From positions 1-13,225 of the forward strand of contig SLRI01000362.1 in assembly GCA_007131045.1 (NCBI GenBank): a stretch of DNA of 13,225 nucleotides, in the 5' to 3' direction. The notes beneath the pieces were generated by a model that did not search any database, was not told the DNA's origin, and worked only from the letters and a program-made list of their open reading frames with translations. Below are positions 7,472 to 13,225 of the stretch, one piece after another. This DNA comes from Rhodospirillales bacterium (GTDB lineage: Bacteria > Pseudomonadota > Alphaproteobacteria > Geminicoccales > Geminicoccaceae). The position numbers and the translations under genes are program-made. The first letter of the stretch is position 1, and every line of letters begins with the position of its first letter.

Positions 7472-7615
7472 AACGCAGAATGGGCCCAGGTCGTTCAGGA
7501 TTCCGCCGAATTCTGGGACGACATCGCCGCGACCAGCGAGCGCGCCGCCCGGGTCGTGCAGATCTTCGAGGACTACAACGCCATCCAGGAAAAGGCCGGC
7601 TACCCCCACCGCTGA
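7472..7615 (+). pseudogene. Remnant of a second TRAP receptor gene (3' end only)
   Basis: Forty-seven codons plus stop that match residues 313-359 of the intact receptor encoded at 4644-5723. Forty-two of 47 residues are identical; the changes are Glu to Ala, Arg to Gln, Gly to Ala, Lys to Glu and Tyr to His. About 129 of 144 bases match, and most differences are at third codon positions, so the copy seems to have diverged while still under protein-level selection. It is not a recent copying error. There is no start codon, signal peptide or binding domain, and similarity fades just upstream of 7472. The reading frame is the same as that of the LysR gene and is open from that gene's TGA at 7388-7390 to here (27 codons without a stop), but no usable start lies between. 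It is best read as the scar of a deleted paralogous TRAP operon; a capture or tandem duplication of the gene end is the alternative. Confidence 0.85.
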
Positions 7616-7628
7616 GTCGCCGAAAAGG

Positions 7629-7667
7629 AACGGGGCGCCACGATCCACCGACCGGGCGCCCCGTTTT
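7629..7667. terminator. Bidirectional hairpin terminator downstream of katG and of the TRAP receptor remnant
   Basis: AACGGGGCGCC at 7629-7639 pairs with GGCGCCCCGTT at 7655-7665 (11 bp, 15-base loop). The plus strand continues with a run of four T (7664-7667) and the minus strand with a broken T-rich run (complement of 7622-7630). It stands 14 codons or less past the stops on both sides and ends katG transcription. The right arm and loop resemble the hairpin after the intact receptor gene, so it may be inherited from the lost TRAP operon. Confidence 0.75.
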
Positions 7668-7686
7668 CGCCTGAAACGCGTCGGGC

Positions 7687-9852
7687 TCAGCCGTGCACGA
7701 ACCGATCGGCGTGCATCAACTTGCTCCAGGCGGCGACGAAGTCGTTCACGAACTTCTCGTGGTTGTCGTCCTGGGCGTAGAGCTCCGCATAAGCGCGCAG
7801 CACCGAGTTCGAGCCGAACACCAGATCGACCCGGGTCGCCGTCCACTTGACCTCACCGGTCTTGCGGTCGCGCACCTCGTAGAGGTTGGTGCCGGCGGGC
7901 CGCCACACATGCGCCATGTCGGTGAGGTTGACGAAGAAGTCGGTGGTCAACGCCCCCTCGCGATCGGTGAAGACACCGTGCTTCGTACCACCGTGATTGG
8001 TGCCCATGACCCGCATGCCGCCGACCAGCACCGTCATCTCGGGTGCGGTGAGCCCCATCAGCTGGGTGCGATCGAGCAGCAGCTCCTCCGGGCTGACGGC
8101 GTAGTCCTCCTTCAGCCAGTTGCGGTAGCCGTCGTGGATCGGCTCGAGCGGCTCGAAGCTGTCCGCATCGGTCTGCTCGTCCGTGGCATCGCCGCGACCC
8201 GGCTCGAACGGCACGGTGACCGAAAACCCGGCGGCCTTTGCCGCCTGCTCGACGCCGACATTGCCGGCGAGCACGATGACATCGGCGACACTCGCGCCGC
8301 TCTCGGCCGCGATCGGCCCGAGCACGGCCAGCACCTTTGCCAGCCGATCGGGCTCGTTGGCGGCCCAGTCCTTTTGCGGGGCCAGCCTGATCCGCGCCCC
8401 GTCCGCACCACCGCGCAGGTCCGAGCCGCGGAAGGTACGGGCACTGTCCCAGGCGGTCGCGACCATCTCGCTGATCGAAAGCCCGCTCGCCGCGATCTTC
8501 GCCTTGACCGCCGCCACGTCGTAGTCGGTCCGGCCGGCCGGCACCGGGTCCTGCCAGAGCAGGTCCTCCTCGGGCACGTCCGGGCCGACATAGCGGGCCT
8601 TGGGGCCCATGTCGCGATGGGTCAACTTGAACCACGCCCGCGCAAAGGTCTCGGCCAGATAGTCGGGGTCCTGGTAGAAGCGCTCGGAGATCTTCCGGTA
8701 GACCGGGTCCTTGACCATCGCCATGTCGGCGTCGGTCATGATCGGGCTGTGGCGGATCGTCGGGTCCTCGACATCGACCGGCTTGTCCTCCTCCTTGATG
8801 CCGATCGGCTGCCACTGCCAAGCGCCGGCCGGGCTCTTCTTCAGCTCCCAGTCGTAGTTGAAGAGGAGGTAGAAATAGCCGTTGTCCCACCTGGTCGGGT
8901 GGGTGGTCCAGGCCCCCTCGAGGCCGCTGCTGACCGTGTCGCGACCGACCCCCTTGCCCTTCGGGTTGTGCCAGCCGAGGCCCTGCTCCTCGACTCCCGC
9001 CGTCTCCGGGTCCGGGCCGAGCAGGGTCGCATCGCCGTTGCCGTGGCACTTGCCGACGGTGTGGCCGCCGGCGGTCAGCGCCACGGTCTCCTCGTCGTTC
9101 ATCGCCATCCGCGCGAAGGTCTCACGCACGTCCTGCGCCGTCCGCAGCGGGTCGGGCTGGCTGTTCACGCCTTCGGGGTTGACGTAGATCAGGCCCATCT
9201 GCACGGCCGCCAGCGGGTTGTCCAGGCTGGTGCGCTCGTCACCCTGGTAACGGGTCGAGCCCAGCCACTCGGTCTCCGCTCCCCAGTAGATGTCCTTCTC
9301 GGGGTGCCAGATGTCGGCGCGGCCGAAGCCGAAGCCGAAGGTCTTCAGCCCCATCGATTCGTAGGCGATGTTGCCGGCGAGGATCATCAGGTCGGCCCAG
9401 CTCAGCTTGTTGCCGTACTTCTTCTTGATCGGCCAGAGCAGCCGCCGCGCCTTGTCGAGGTTGACGTTGTCCGGCCAGGAGTTGAGCGGGGCGAAGCGCT
9501 GGTTGCCGGTGCCGCCGCCGCCACGGCCGTCGGCGATCCGATAGGAGCCCGCGGCATGCCAGGCCATGCGGATCATCAACCCGCCGTAATGCCCCCAGTC
9601 GGCCGGCCACCAGGCCTGGCTCTCGGTCATGAAGGCGTGCAGATCCTTCTTCACCGCATCGTAGTCGAGCGTCTCGACCGCCTTGCGATAGTCGAAGTCC
9701 TTGCCCATCGGGTTGGTCTTGGTGTCGTGCTGATGCAGGATGTCGAGGTTCAGCGCGTTCGGCCACCAAGCCACGTTCGACGTGCCGAGCGAGGTCATCC
9801 CGCCGTGCAGTACCGGGCACTTGCCCGAAGTGGTCAGGGTATCTGCGTCCAT
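7687..9852 (-). CDS. katG: Catalase-peroxidase KatG
   Basis: A 721-residue bifunctional haem enzyme that removes hydrogen peroxide by catalase and peroxidase reactions; the length is standard. The N-terminal haem domain shows the distal triad in MIRMAWHAAGSYR (93-105): Arg95, Trp98, His99. The proximal His264 is in TAGGHTVGKCHG (260-271). The Met-Tyr-Trp adduct residues specific to catalase-peroxidases are all present: Trp98, Tyr223 (in LIYVNPEG) and Met249 (in FARMAMND), with the same Tyr-to-Met spacing of 26 as in the mycobacterial enzyme. The C-terminal haem-less domain is complete. Two ATGs are adjacent, at 9855 and 9852. GGAG lies six bases before the second, which I prefer. The frame stays open upstream to 10002, but that part is probably untranslated leader. 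It is divergent from oxyR, so peroxide-inducible control by OxyR is expected. Confidence 0.98.
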   Translation of the reverse strand: MDADTLTTSGKCPVLHGGMTSLGTSNVAWWPNALNLDILHQHDTKTNPMGKDFDYRKAVETLDYDAVKKDLHAFMTESQAWWPADWGHYGGLMIRMAWHAAGSYRIADGRGGGGTGNQRFAPLNSWPDNVNLDKARRLLWPIKKKYGNKLSWADLMILAGNIAYESMGLKTFGFGFGRADIWHPEKDIYWGAETEWLGSTRYQGDERTSLDNPLAAVQMGLIYVNPEGVNSQPDPLRTAQDVRETFARMAMNDEETVALTAGGHTVGKCHGNGDATLLGPDPETAGVEEQGLGWHNPKGKGVGRDTVSSGLEGAWTTHPTRWDNGYFYLLFNYDWELKKSPAGAWQWQPIGIKEEDKPVDVEDPTIRHSPIMTDADMAMVKDPVYRKISERFYQDPDYLAETFARAWFKLTHRDMGPKARYVGPDVPEEDLLWQDPVPAGRTDYDVAAVKAKIAASGLSISEMVATAWDSARTFRGSDLRGGADGARIRLAPQKDWAANEPDRLAKVLAVLGPIAAESGASVADVIVLAGNVGVEQAAKAAGFSVTVPFEPGRGDATDEQTDADSFEPLEPIHDGYRNWLKEDYAVSPEELLLDRTQLMGLTAPEMTVLVGGMRVMGTNHGGTKHGVFTDREGALTTDFFVNLTDMAHVWRPAGTNLYEVRDRKTGEVKWTATRVDLVFGSNSVLRAYAELYAQDDNHEKFVNDFVAAWSKLMHADRFVHG

Positions 9853-10061
9853 CATGCTCTCCGCTTGTGGCTCGTTTTCAGGAGCGTCGGAAGATGGCCT
9901 TCGGCCGTGCGCCCCTGCCGCCTGCGCCGCACCTCGTCCGATGCATGGGCCTGCCGTTCGCCAAAGCGGTGCGGCAGGCCATCCCCCTTGAGCCGGACGC
10001 ATAGCATCCGAGGCCGATAAAGAATATTTGCATTTTCTGATCGATCCGATAGGTATTTCTT
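9853..10061. promoter_or_regulatory. katG-oxyR divergent promoter and probable OxyR-binding region
   Basis: The 209 bp between two divergent genes splits in two. The katG-proximal 150 bp is GC-rich leader, with the ribosome site GCGGAGAGC next to katG. About 10016-10061, next to oxyR, is strikingly A/T-rich for this genome and includes ATAG at 10049-10052 (another is at 10001-10004) and the small palindrome ATCGATCCGAT (10041-10050 region). OxyR tetramers usually contact four ATAG/CTAT-like elements 10-11 bases apart. I could not fit a clean four-element site, so the exact operator is undetermined. TTGCAT at 10028-10033 is a possible -35 for oxyR. Confidence 0.55.
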
Positions 10062-11000
10062 ATGACTACAATCTCCCTCAAGCACCTCCGCTATTTCGAG
10101 GTGCTGGCCCAGCACGGCCATTTCGGCCGGGCCGCCGAGGCGTGCTCGATCTCCCAGCCGGCGCTCTCCGCACAAGTGCGGGAGCTCGAGGACATCCTGG
10201 GCGCATCGCTGATCGAACGCGGTGCCAAGGTGAACCGCCTGACCGGCCTCGGCGAGGCCTTGGCAGGGCGCGCCCGCGACATCCTGCGCGCCGTCGACGA
10301 CTTGGCCGATCTCGGCCGGGCCGCCCAGCACCCCTTGGTCGGGCAGCTCCGCATCGGCGTGATCCCGACCGTCGCCCCCTACTTCCTGCCGCGGGTGATC
10401 AAGGCGCTGACCGGGCGCTACCCGGGGCTCGATCTGCGGCCACGCGAGGCGGTGACGCAAAAGCTGCTCGACGAACTGCTGGCGGCCCGCCTGGATGTCG
10501 CCATCGTGGCCTTGCCGCTGGCCCAGCCCGCCTTGCACGAGGTCAGCCTGTTCGCCGAGGACTTCGTCCTGGTCCGGCCGCTCGAGGATGCCAAGAAGCC
10601 GGTGCCGGACGCCCGGCGACTGCGCGAGATGCGGCTGCTGCTGCTCGAGGAGGGCCACTGCTTTCGCGATCAGGCGATCGCGTTCTGCAAGCTCGGATCA
10701 CCACTGCCCCGCCACCTGATGGAGGGGAGTTCGCTCTCCACCCTGGTGCAGATGGTCGCCGCCGGCATCGGCGTCACCCTGATCCCCGAGATGGCGGTGC
10801 CGATCGAGACCCGCTCGGCCGCCGTCTCGATCGCGCGCCTGGCCCGCCCGCGGCCGTCACGGACCATCGGCATGGTCTGGCGCAAGTCCAACCCGCTGGC
10901 CGAGCAACTGGCCAACATCGCCGACACCGTCCGCAGCCTGCCCCCGAACGAGGCCACCAGCCCTCGCCCCGACGCCCCGGCGCCCGCGCCACCACCCTAG
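10062..11000 (+). CDS. oxyR: Hydrogen-peroxide-sensing LysR-type regulator OxyR
   Basis: A 312-residue LysR-type activator that senses peroxide through a reversible disulfide. The helix-turn-helix is at about 19-42 (GHFGRAAEACSISQPALSAQVREL). The diagnostic OxyR segment LLLLEEGHCFRDQAIAFC (192-209) carries Cys200 and Cys209, equivalent to Cys199 and Cys208 of the E. coli protein and with the same nine-residue spacing. It is followed by SSLSTLVQMVAAGIGVTLIP (223-242), also typical of OxyR. A weak TAGG lies eight bases before ATG. The last 15 or so residues are an unusual Pro/Ala-rich tail (PRPDAPAPAPPP) that I would not expect to be structured. The gene is divergent from katG, its expected target. 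Its stop is 13 bp from the stop of the convergent ABC importer operon, with no room for a separate terminator. Confidence 0.96.
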   Translation: MTTISLKHLRYFEVLAQHGHFGRAAEACSISQPALSAQVRELEDILGASLIERGAKVNRLTGLGEALAGRARDILRAVDDLADLGRAAQHPLVGQLRIGVIPTVAPYFLPRVIKALTGRYPGLDLRPREAVTQKLLDELLAARLDVAIVALPLAQPALHEVSLFAEDFVLVRPLEDAKKPVPDARRLREMRLLLLEEGHCFRDQAIAFCKLGSPLPRHLMEGSSLSTLVQMVAAGIGVTLIPEMAVPIETRSAAVSIARLARPRPSRTIGMVWRKSNPLAEQLANIADTVRSLPPNEATSPRPDAPAPAPPP

Positions 11001-11013
11001 GCGCACGACACGG

Positions 11014-12030
11014 TCAAGCTGCCAGCATCGCCCGGTGGCAGGCGCACGGGTGGGGATGGGCATCGCGCGGGATCAGCGCGGGTTCTTCCGCAGCACACCG
11101 TTCGATGGCCAAAGGGCAGCGGGTGCGAAAGCGGCAGCCGGACGGCGGATCGGCCGGGCTCGGCACCTCGCCGCCGAGAATGATGCGGCGGCGACGCGAT
11201 TCGTCGTCGGGGTCGATGACCGGGACAGCGGAAAGCAGCGCTCGGGTATAGGGGTGGGTGGGGCTCGCATAGACCTCCTCGGCCGTGCCGAACTCCACGA
11301 TGCGGCCGAGATACATGACCGCGACGCGGTCGGAAATGTGGCGCACCACCGAAAGGTCGTGGGCAATGAAGATATAGGCGATGCCGAATTCGTCCTGGAT
11401 GTCCTCGAGCAGGTTGATGATCTGCGCCTGCACCGAGACGTCGAGGGCCGAGACCGGCTCGTCGCAAATGATCAGCGACGGGTTGACCGCGAGCGCCCTG
11501 GCGATGCCGATCCGCTGCCGCTGGCCGCCCGAGAACTGGTGCGGGTAGCGGGTCAGGTCGTTCTGGTGCAGGCCGACGCGGCTGATCATCTCGGCGGCGC
11601 GGTCCCGCCGCGCCCGGCGCGGCACCAGGTCGGGAAAGACCTCCCAGGCCTCGCCCACGATCTCGCCCACGGTCATCCGCGGGTTGAGCGAGGCATAAGG
11701 GTCCTGGAAGATCATCTGGATCTCGCGCCGCAGCTGCCGCATGGCCTCGGCCTCGAGCGTGTAGATGTCGCGCCCCTGGTACCAGGTGTGGCCGCTGGTG
11801 GGCTCGATCAGCCGGGCGATCGCCTTGCCGAGCGTGGACTTGCCGCAGCCGGATTCGCCGACGATGCCGAGGGTCTCGCCGCGCTGGAGTTCGAACGAGA
11901 CGCCGTCGAGCGCCCGCACCGCGCCCTGGCTTCGGCGCAGCATGCCTGCAGCGTCGATGGGGTAGTGCTTGACCAGATCCTCGACCCGCAACAGCGCCGC
12001 GTCCGGCCCCTGCGCTCGCTCTTCAGACAT
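11014..12030 (-). CDS. Oligopeptide/dipeptide-type ABC importer ATPase, DppF/OppF-like
   Basis: A 338-residue cytoplasmic ATPase, one of the two that power a peptide-type importer. Walker A is GESGCGKST (58-66), the Q-loop Gln is in FQDPYASLNPR (108-118), the signature is FSGGQRQR (166-173), Walker B is LIICDEP (186-192), and the switch His is in IAHDLS (222-227). The C-terminal oligopeptide-transporter extension has the cysteine cluster Cys299, Cys305, Cys312 and Cys329 (plus Cys331). In related proteins this cluster binds an iron-sulfur centre. The start overlaps the stop of the upstream ATPase gene by 8 bp (ATGTCTGA), so translation is coupled. It appears to be the last gene of the operon. 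Substrates of such systems include peptides, opines, nickel and glycosides; nothing here singles one out. Confidence 0.95.
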   Translation of the reverse strand: MSEERAQGPDAALLRVEDLVKHYPIDAAGMLRRSQGAVRALDGVSFELQRGETLGIVGESGCGKSTLGKAIARLIEPTSGHTWYQGRDIYTLEAEAMRQLRREIQMIFQDPYASLNPRMTVGEIVGEAWEVFPDLVPRRARRDRAAEMISRVGLHQNDLTRYPHQFSGGQRQRIGIARALAVNPSLIICDEPVSALDVSVQAQIINLLEDIQDEFGIAYIFIAHDLSVVRHISDRVAVMYLGRIVEFGTAEEVYASPTHPYTRALLSAVPVIDPDDESRRRRIILGGEVPSPADPPSGCRFRTRCPLAIERCAAEEPALIPRDAHPHPCACHRAMLAA

Positions 12031-13048
12031 GGCGCACGGCCTCTGCGAAGTGGCAGGCGCTGGCCCTGCCCGGGCCGCTCGACACGAGTGGTGGGCGGCG
12101 CTCGGCGCAGACGGCCTCGGCCCAGGCGCAGCGTGGCCTGAAGGCGCAGCCTCGAGGCAGCTTGCTCAGCACCGGCGGCGAGCCGTCGATGGCGACGAGC
12201 CGCAGGGCCTTGCCGTCGAGCCTGGGCACCGAGCGCATCAGCCCGAGCGTATAGGGGTGGGCCGGCCGGCCGAACACCTCCCGCCTGGGACCCGTCTCGA
12301 CCACGGTCCCGGCATACATCACCGCCACCCGATCGGCCGATTCCGCCATCACGCCCAGATCGTGGGTGATGAGGATGAGGCCCATGCCGGTCTCTTGCTG
12401 CAGCGTGCGCAGCAGATCCATGATCTGTGCCTGGATGCTGACGTCGAGGGCGGTCGTCGGCTCGTCGGCGATGAGGAGCTCGGGCTCGAGCGCCAAGGCG
12501 ATCGCGATCATCACCCGCTGACACATGCCGCCGGAGAACTGGTGCGGGTAGTCGTCGATGCGCTCCTTCGCCATGGGGATGCCGACGCGCTGCATCAGCT
12601 CGATCGCCCGCTGGCGCGCCAGGGCCCGGCCGCAGCCGCGATGCACGACGAACATCTCACCGATCTGCTCGCCGACGGTGAGCCTCGGGTTGAGCGAGGT
12701 GATGGCATCCTGAAACACCATGGCGATGCCGGTGCCGCGTATCCGGCGCCGTGCCTTGGGCGCCATGGCCAGGAGATCCTGGCCCTGAAACAGCATCCGG
12801 CCGCGAACGATGCGGCCGGGCGGGGTCGGGATCAGGCCCATGATGGCGGCAGCAGTGACACTCTTGCCCGAGCCCGATTCGCCGAGGATGCCGAGCGTCT
12901 CGCCGCGCTCGACCGAGAAGCTCACGCCGTTGACAGCGTGCACGATGCCGAAGGGGGTGCGGAACTCGACATGCAGATCGTCGACCCTGAGGACCGGGAC
13001 GGCATCAGCCGGTGCGCCGGCGGTGTCGGCTGCCGTCTTTCCGCTCAT
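12023..13048 (-). CDS. Oligopeptide/dipeptide-type ABC importer ATPase, DppD/OppD-like
   Basis: A 341-residue ATPase, partner of the downstream DppF/OppF-like protein. Walker A is GESGSGKS (56-63), the Q-loop Gln113 lies in VFQDAITSLNPR, Walker B is LLIADEPT (191-198) and the H-loop His is at 229 (ITHD). The signature reads FSGGMCQR (171-178), Met replacing Gln as is common in OppD-type subunits. The C-terminal extension has RGCAFRPRCAWAEAVC (299-314) and a final Cys332, the usual four-cysteine cluster. ATG at 13048 gives the normal N-terminal length; the frame is open upstream to 13177, but that part overlaps the permease gene. It overlaps the permease stop by 4 bp (ATGA) and the next ATPase by 8 bp, so permease and both ATPases are one transcript. 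Confidence 0.95.
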   Translation of the reverse strand: MSGKTAADTAGAPADAVPVLRVDDLHVEFRTPFGIVHAVNGVSFSVERGETLGILGESGSGKSVTAAAIMGLIPTPPGRIVRGRMLFQGQDLLAMAPKARRRIRGTGIAMVFQDAITSLNPRLTVGEQIGEMFVVHRGCGRALARQRAIELMQRVGIPMAKERIDDYPHQFSGGMCQRVMIAIALALEPELLIADEPTTALDVSIQAQIMDLLRTLQQETGMGLILITHDLGVMAESADRVAVMYAGTVVETGPRREVFGRPAHPYTLGLMRSVPRLDGKALRLVAIDGSPPVLSKLPRGCAFRPRCAWAEAVCAERRPPLVSSGPGRASACHFAEAVRHV

Positions 13049-13225
13049 GCCGAATCCCGGGGCATCAGCCAGCGCCAACGCTGGGTGGGGTCGGCGATCG
13101 TCCTCACCCAGTTGGCGACGAGATTGAGGCTCAGCGTGGTGAGGAAGATCGCGAGCCCCGCGAAGGTGATCAGCCACCAGGCCGAGGTCAGGTACTCGCG
13201 GCCTCGGGCGATCATCAGGCCCCAG
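13045..13225 (-). CDS. ABC importer permease, DppC/OppC-like (3' end only, cut by window edge)
   Basis: Reading leftward from the right edge, the frame starting at base 13224 encodes 59 residues before TGA at 13045-13047. It contains WGLMIARGREYL, then a final hydrophobic segment (WWLITFAGLAIFLTTLSLNL), then NWVRTIADPTQRWR. This is the characteristic C-terminal end of DppC/OppC-type inner-membrane permeases: a surface loop, the last membrane helix and a DP-R tail. Its stop overlaps the start of the OppD-like ATPase. The rest of the gene, and presumably the second permease and the binding protein, lie beyond the window. Confidence 0.88.
   Translation of the reverse strand, partial: WGLMIARGREYLTSAWWLITFAGLAIFLTTLSLNLVANWVRTIADPTQRWRWLMPRDSA

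Noticed and set aside
9856..10002. An N-terminal extension of KatG by about 50 residues
   Set aside because: The known KatG N-terminus begins shortly before the GKCPVLHG motif. The ribosome site GGAG sits just before the ATGs at 9855 and 9852, and the upstream codons are not KatG-like.
7693..10020. A 775-codon open frame on the plus strand opposite katG
   Set aside because: It is a shadow of a GC-rich gene. Its translation is Arg/His/Leu/Val-rich without domain signals, while the opposite frame is an unmistakable KatG.

Overview
The window is a GC-rich, densely packed piece of a bacterial chromosome with strong G/C third-position bias. The gene content (TRAP transporters, a divergent oxyR-katG pair, an oligopeptide-type ABC importer, and a BFD-fused FAD oxidoreductase paired with an HcnB/OoxA-like flavoprotein) suggests an alphaproteobacterium, perhaps of the Rhodospirillales/Geminicoccales type. 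That assignment is an inference from gene style; no rRNA or other taxonomic marker is present. I see no tRNA, rRNA, CRISPR array, insertion sequence or phage gene.

Left part (1-5790): a catabolic module with two divergent arms. On the minus strand, a GlpA-type FAD oxidoreductase with a C-terminal [2Fe-2S] BFD-like domain (958-2409) overlaps by 8 bp an HcnB/OoxA-like NAD(P)/FAD oxidoreductase that runs off the left edge (1-965). On the plus strand, a complete TRAP transporter follows: small permease (2699-3268), large permease (3265-4611) and a Tat-exported solute receptor (4644-5723). The 289-bp region between the arms carries a good sigma70-like promoter. The likely logic is uptake of a small organic acid or amino/opine-like compound by TRAP and its oxidation by the flavoprotein pair.

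Middle part (5750-7670): a small cupin gene (minus, 5835-6284) divergent from a LysR-type regulator (plus, 6398-7390), bracketed by two terminators. Just after the LysR gene lies the most unusual item: a 144-bp remnant (7472-7615) of a second TRAP receptor gene. It matches the last 47 codons of the intact receptor (42/47 residues and about 129/144 bases by eye), and the similarity appears to continue into the terminator. It has no start codon and no 5' part. It looks like the scar of a lost paralogous TRAP operon that the LysR gene may once have controlled.

Right part (7687-13225): catalase-peroxidase katG (minus, 7687-9852) divergent from oxyR (plus, 10062-11000) across a 209-bp regulatory region, a classical peroxide-response unit with both redox cysteines of OxyR present. 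Then, convergent with oxyR and only 13 bp away, comes the 3' end of an oligopeptide/dipeptide ABC importer operon on the minus strand: the end of a DppC/OppC-like permease (13045-13225, cut by the window), a DppD/OppD-like ATPase (12023-13048) and a DppF/OppF-like ATPase (11014-12030), with short translational-coupling overlaps.

Nothing here is clearly a new kind of system. The most informative leads are the receptor-gene scar and the oxidoreductase/TRAP pairing.
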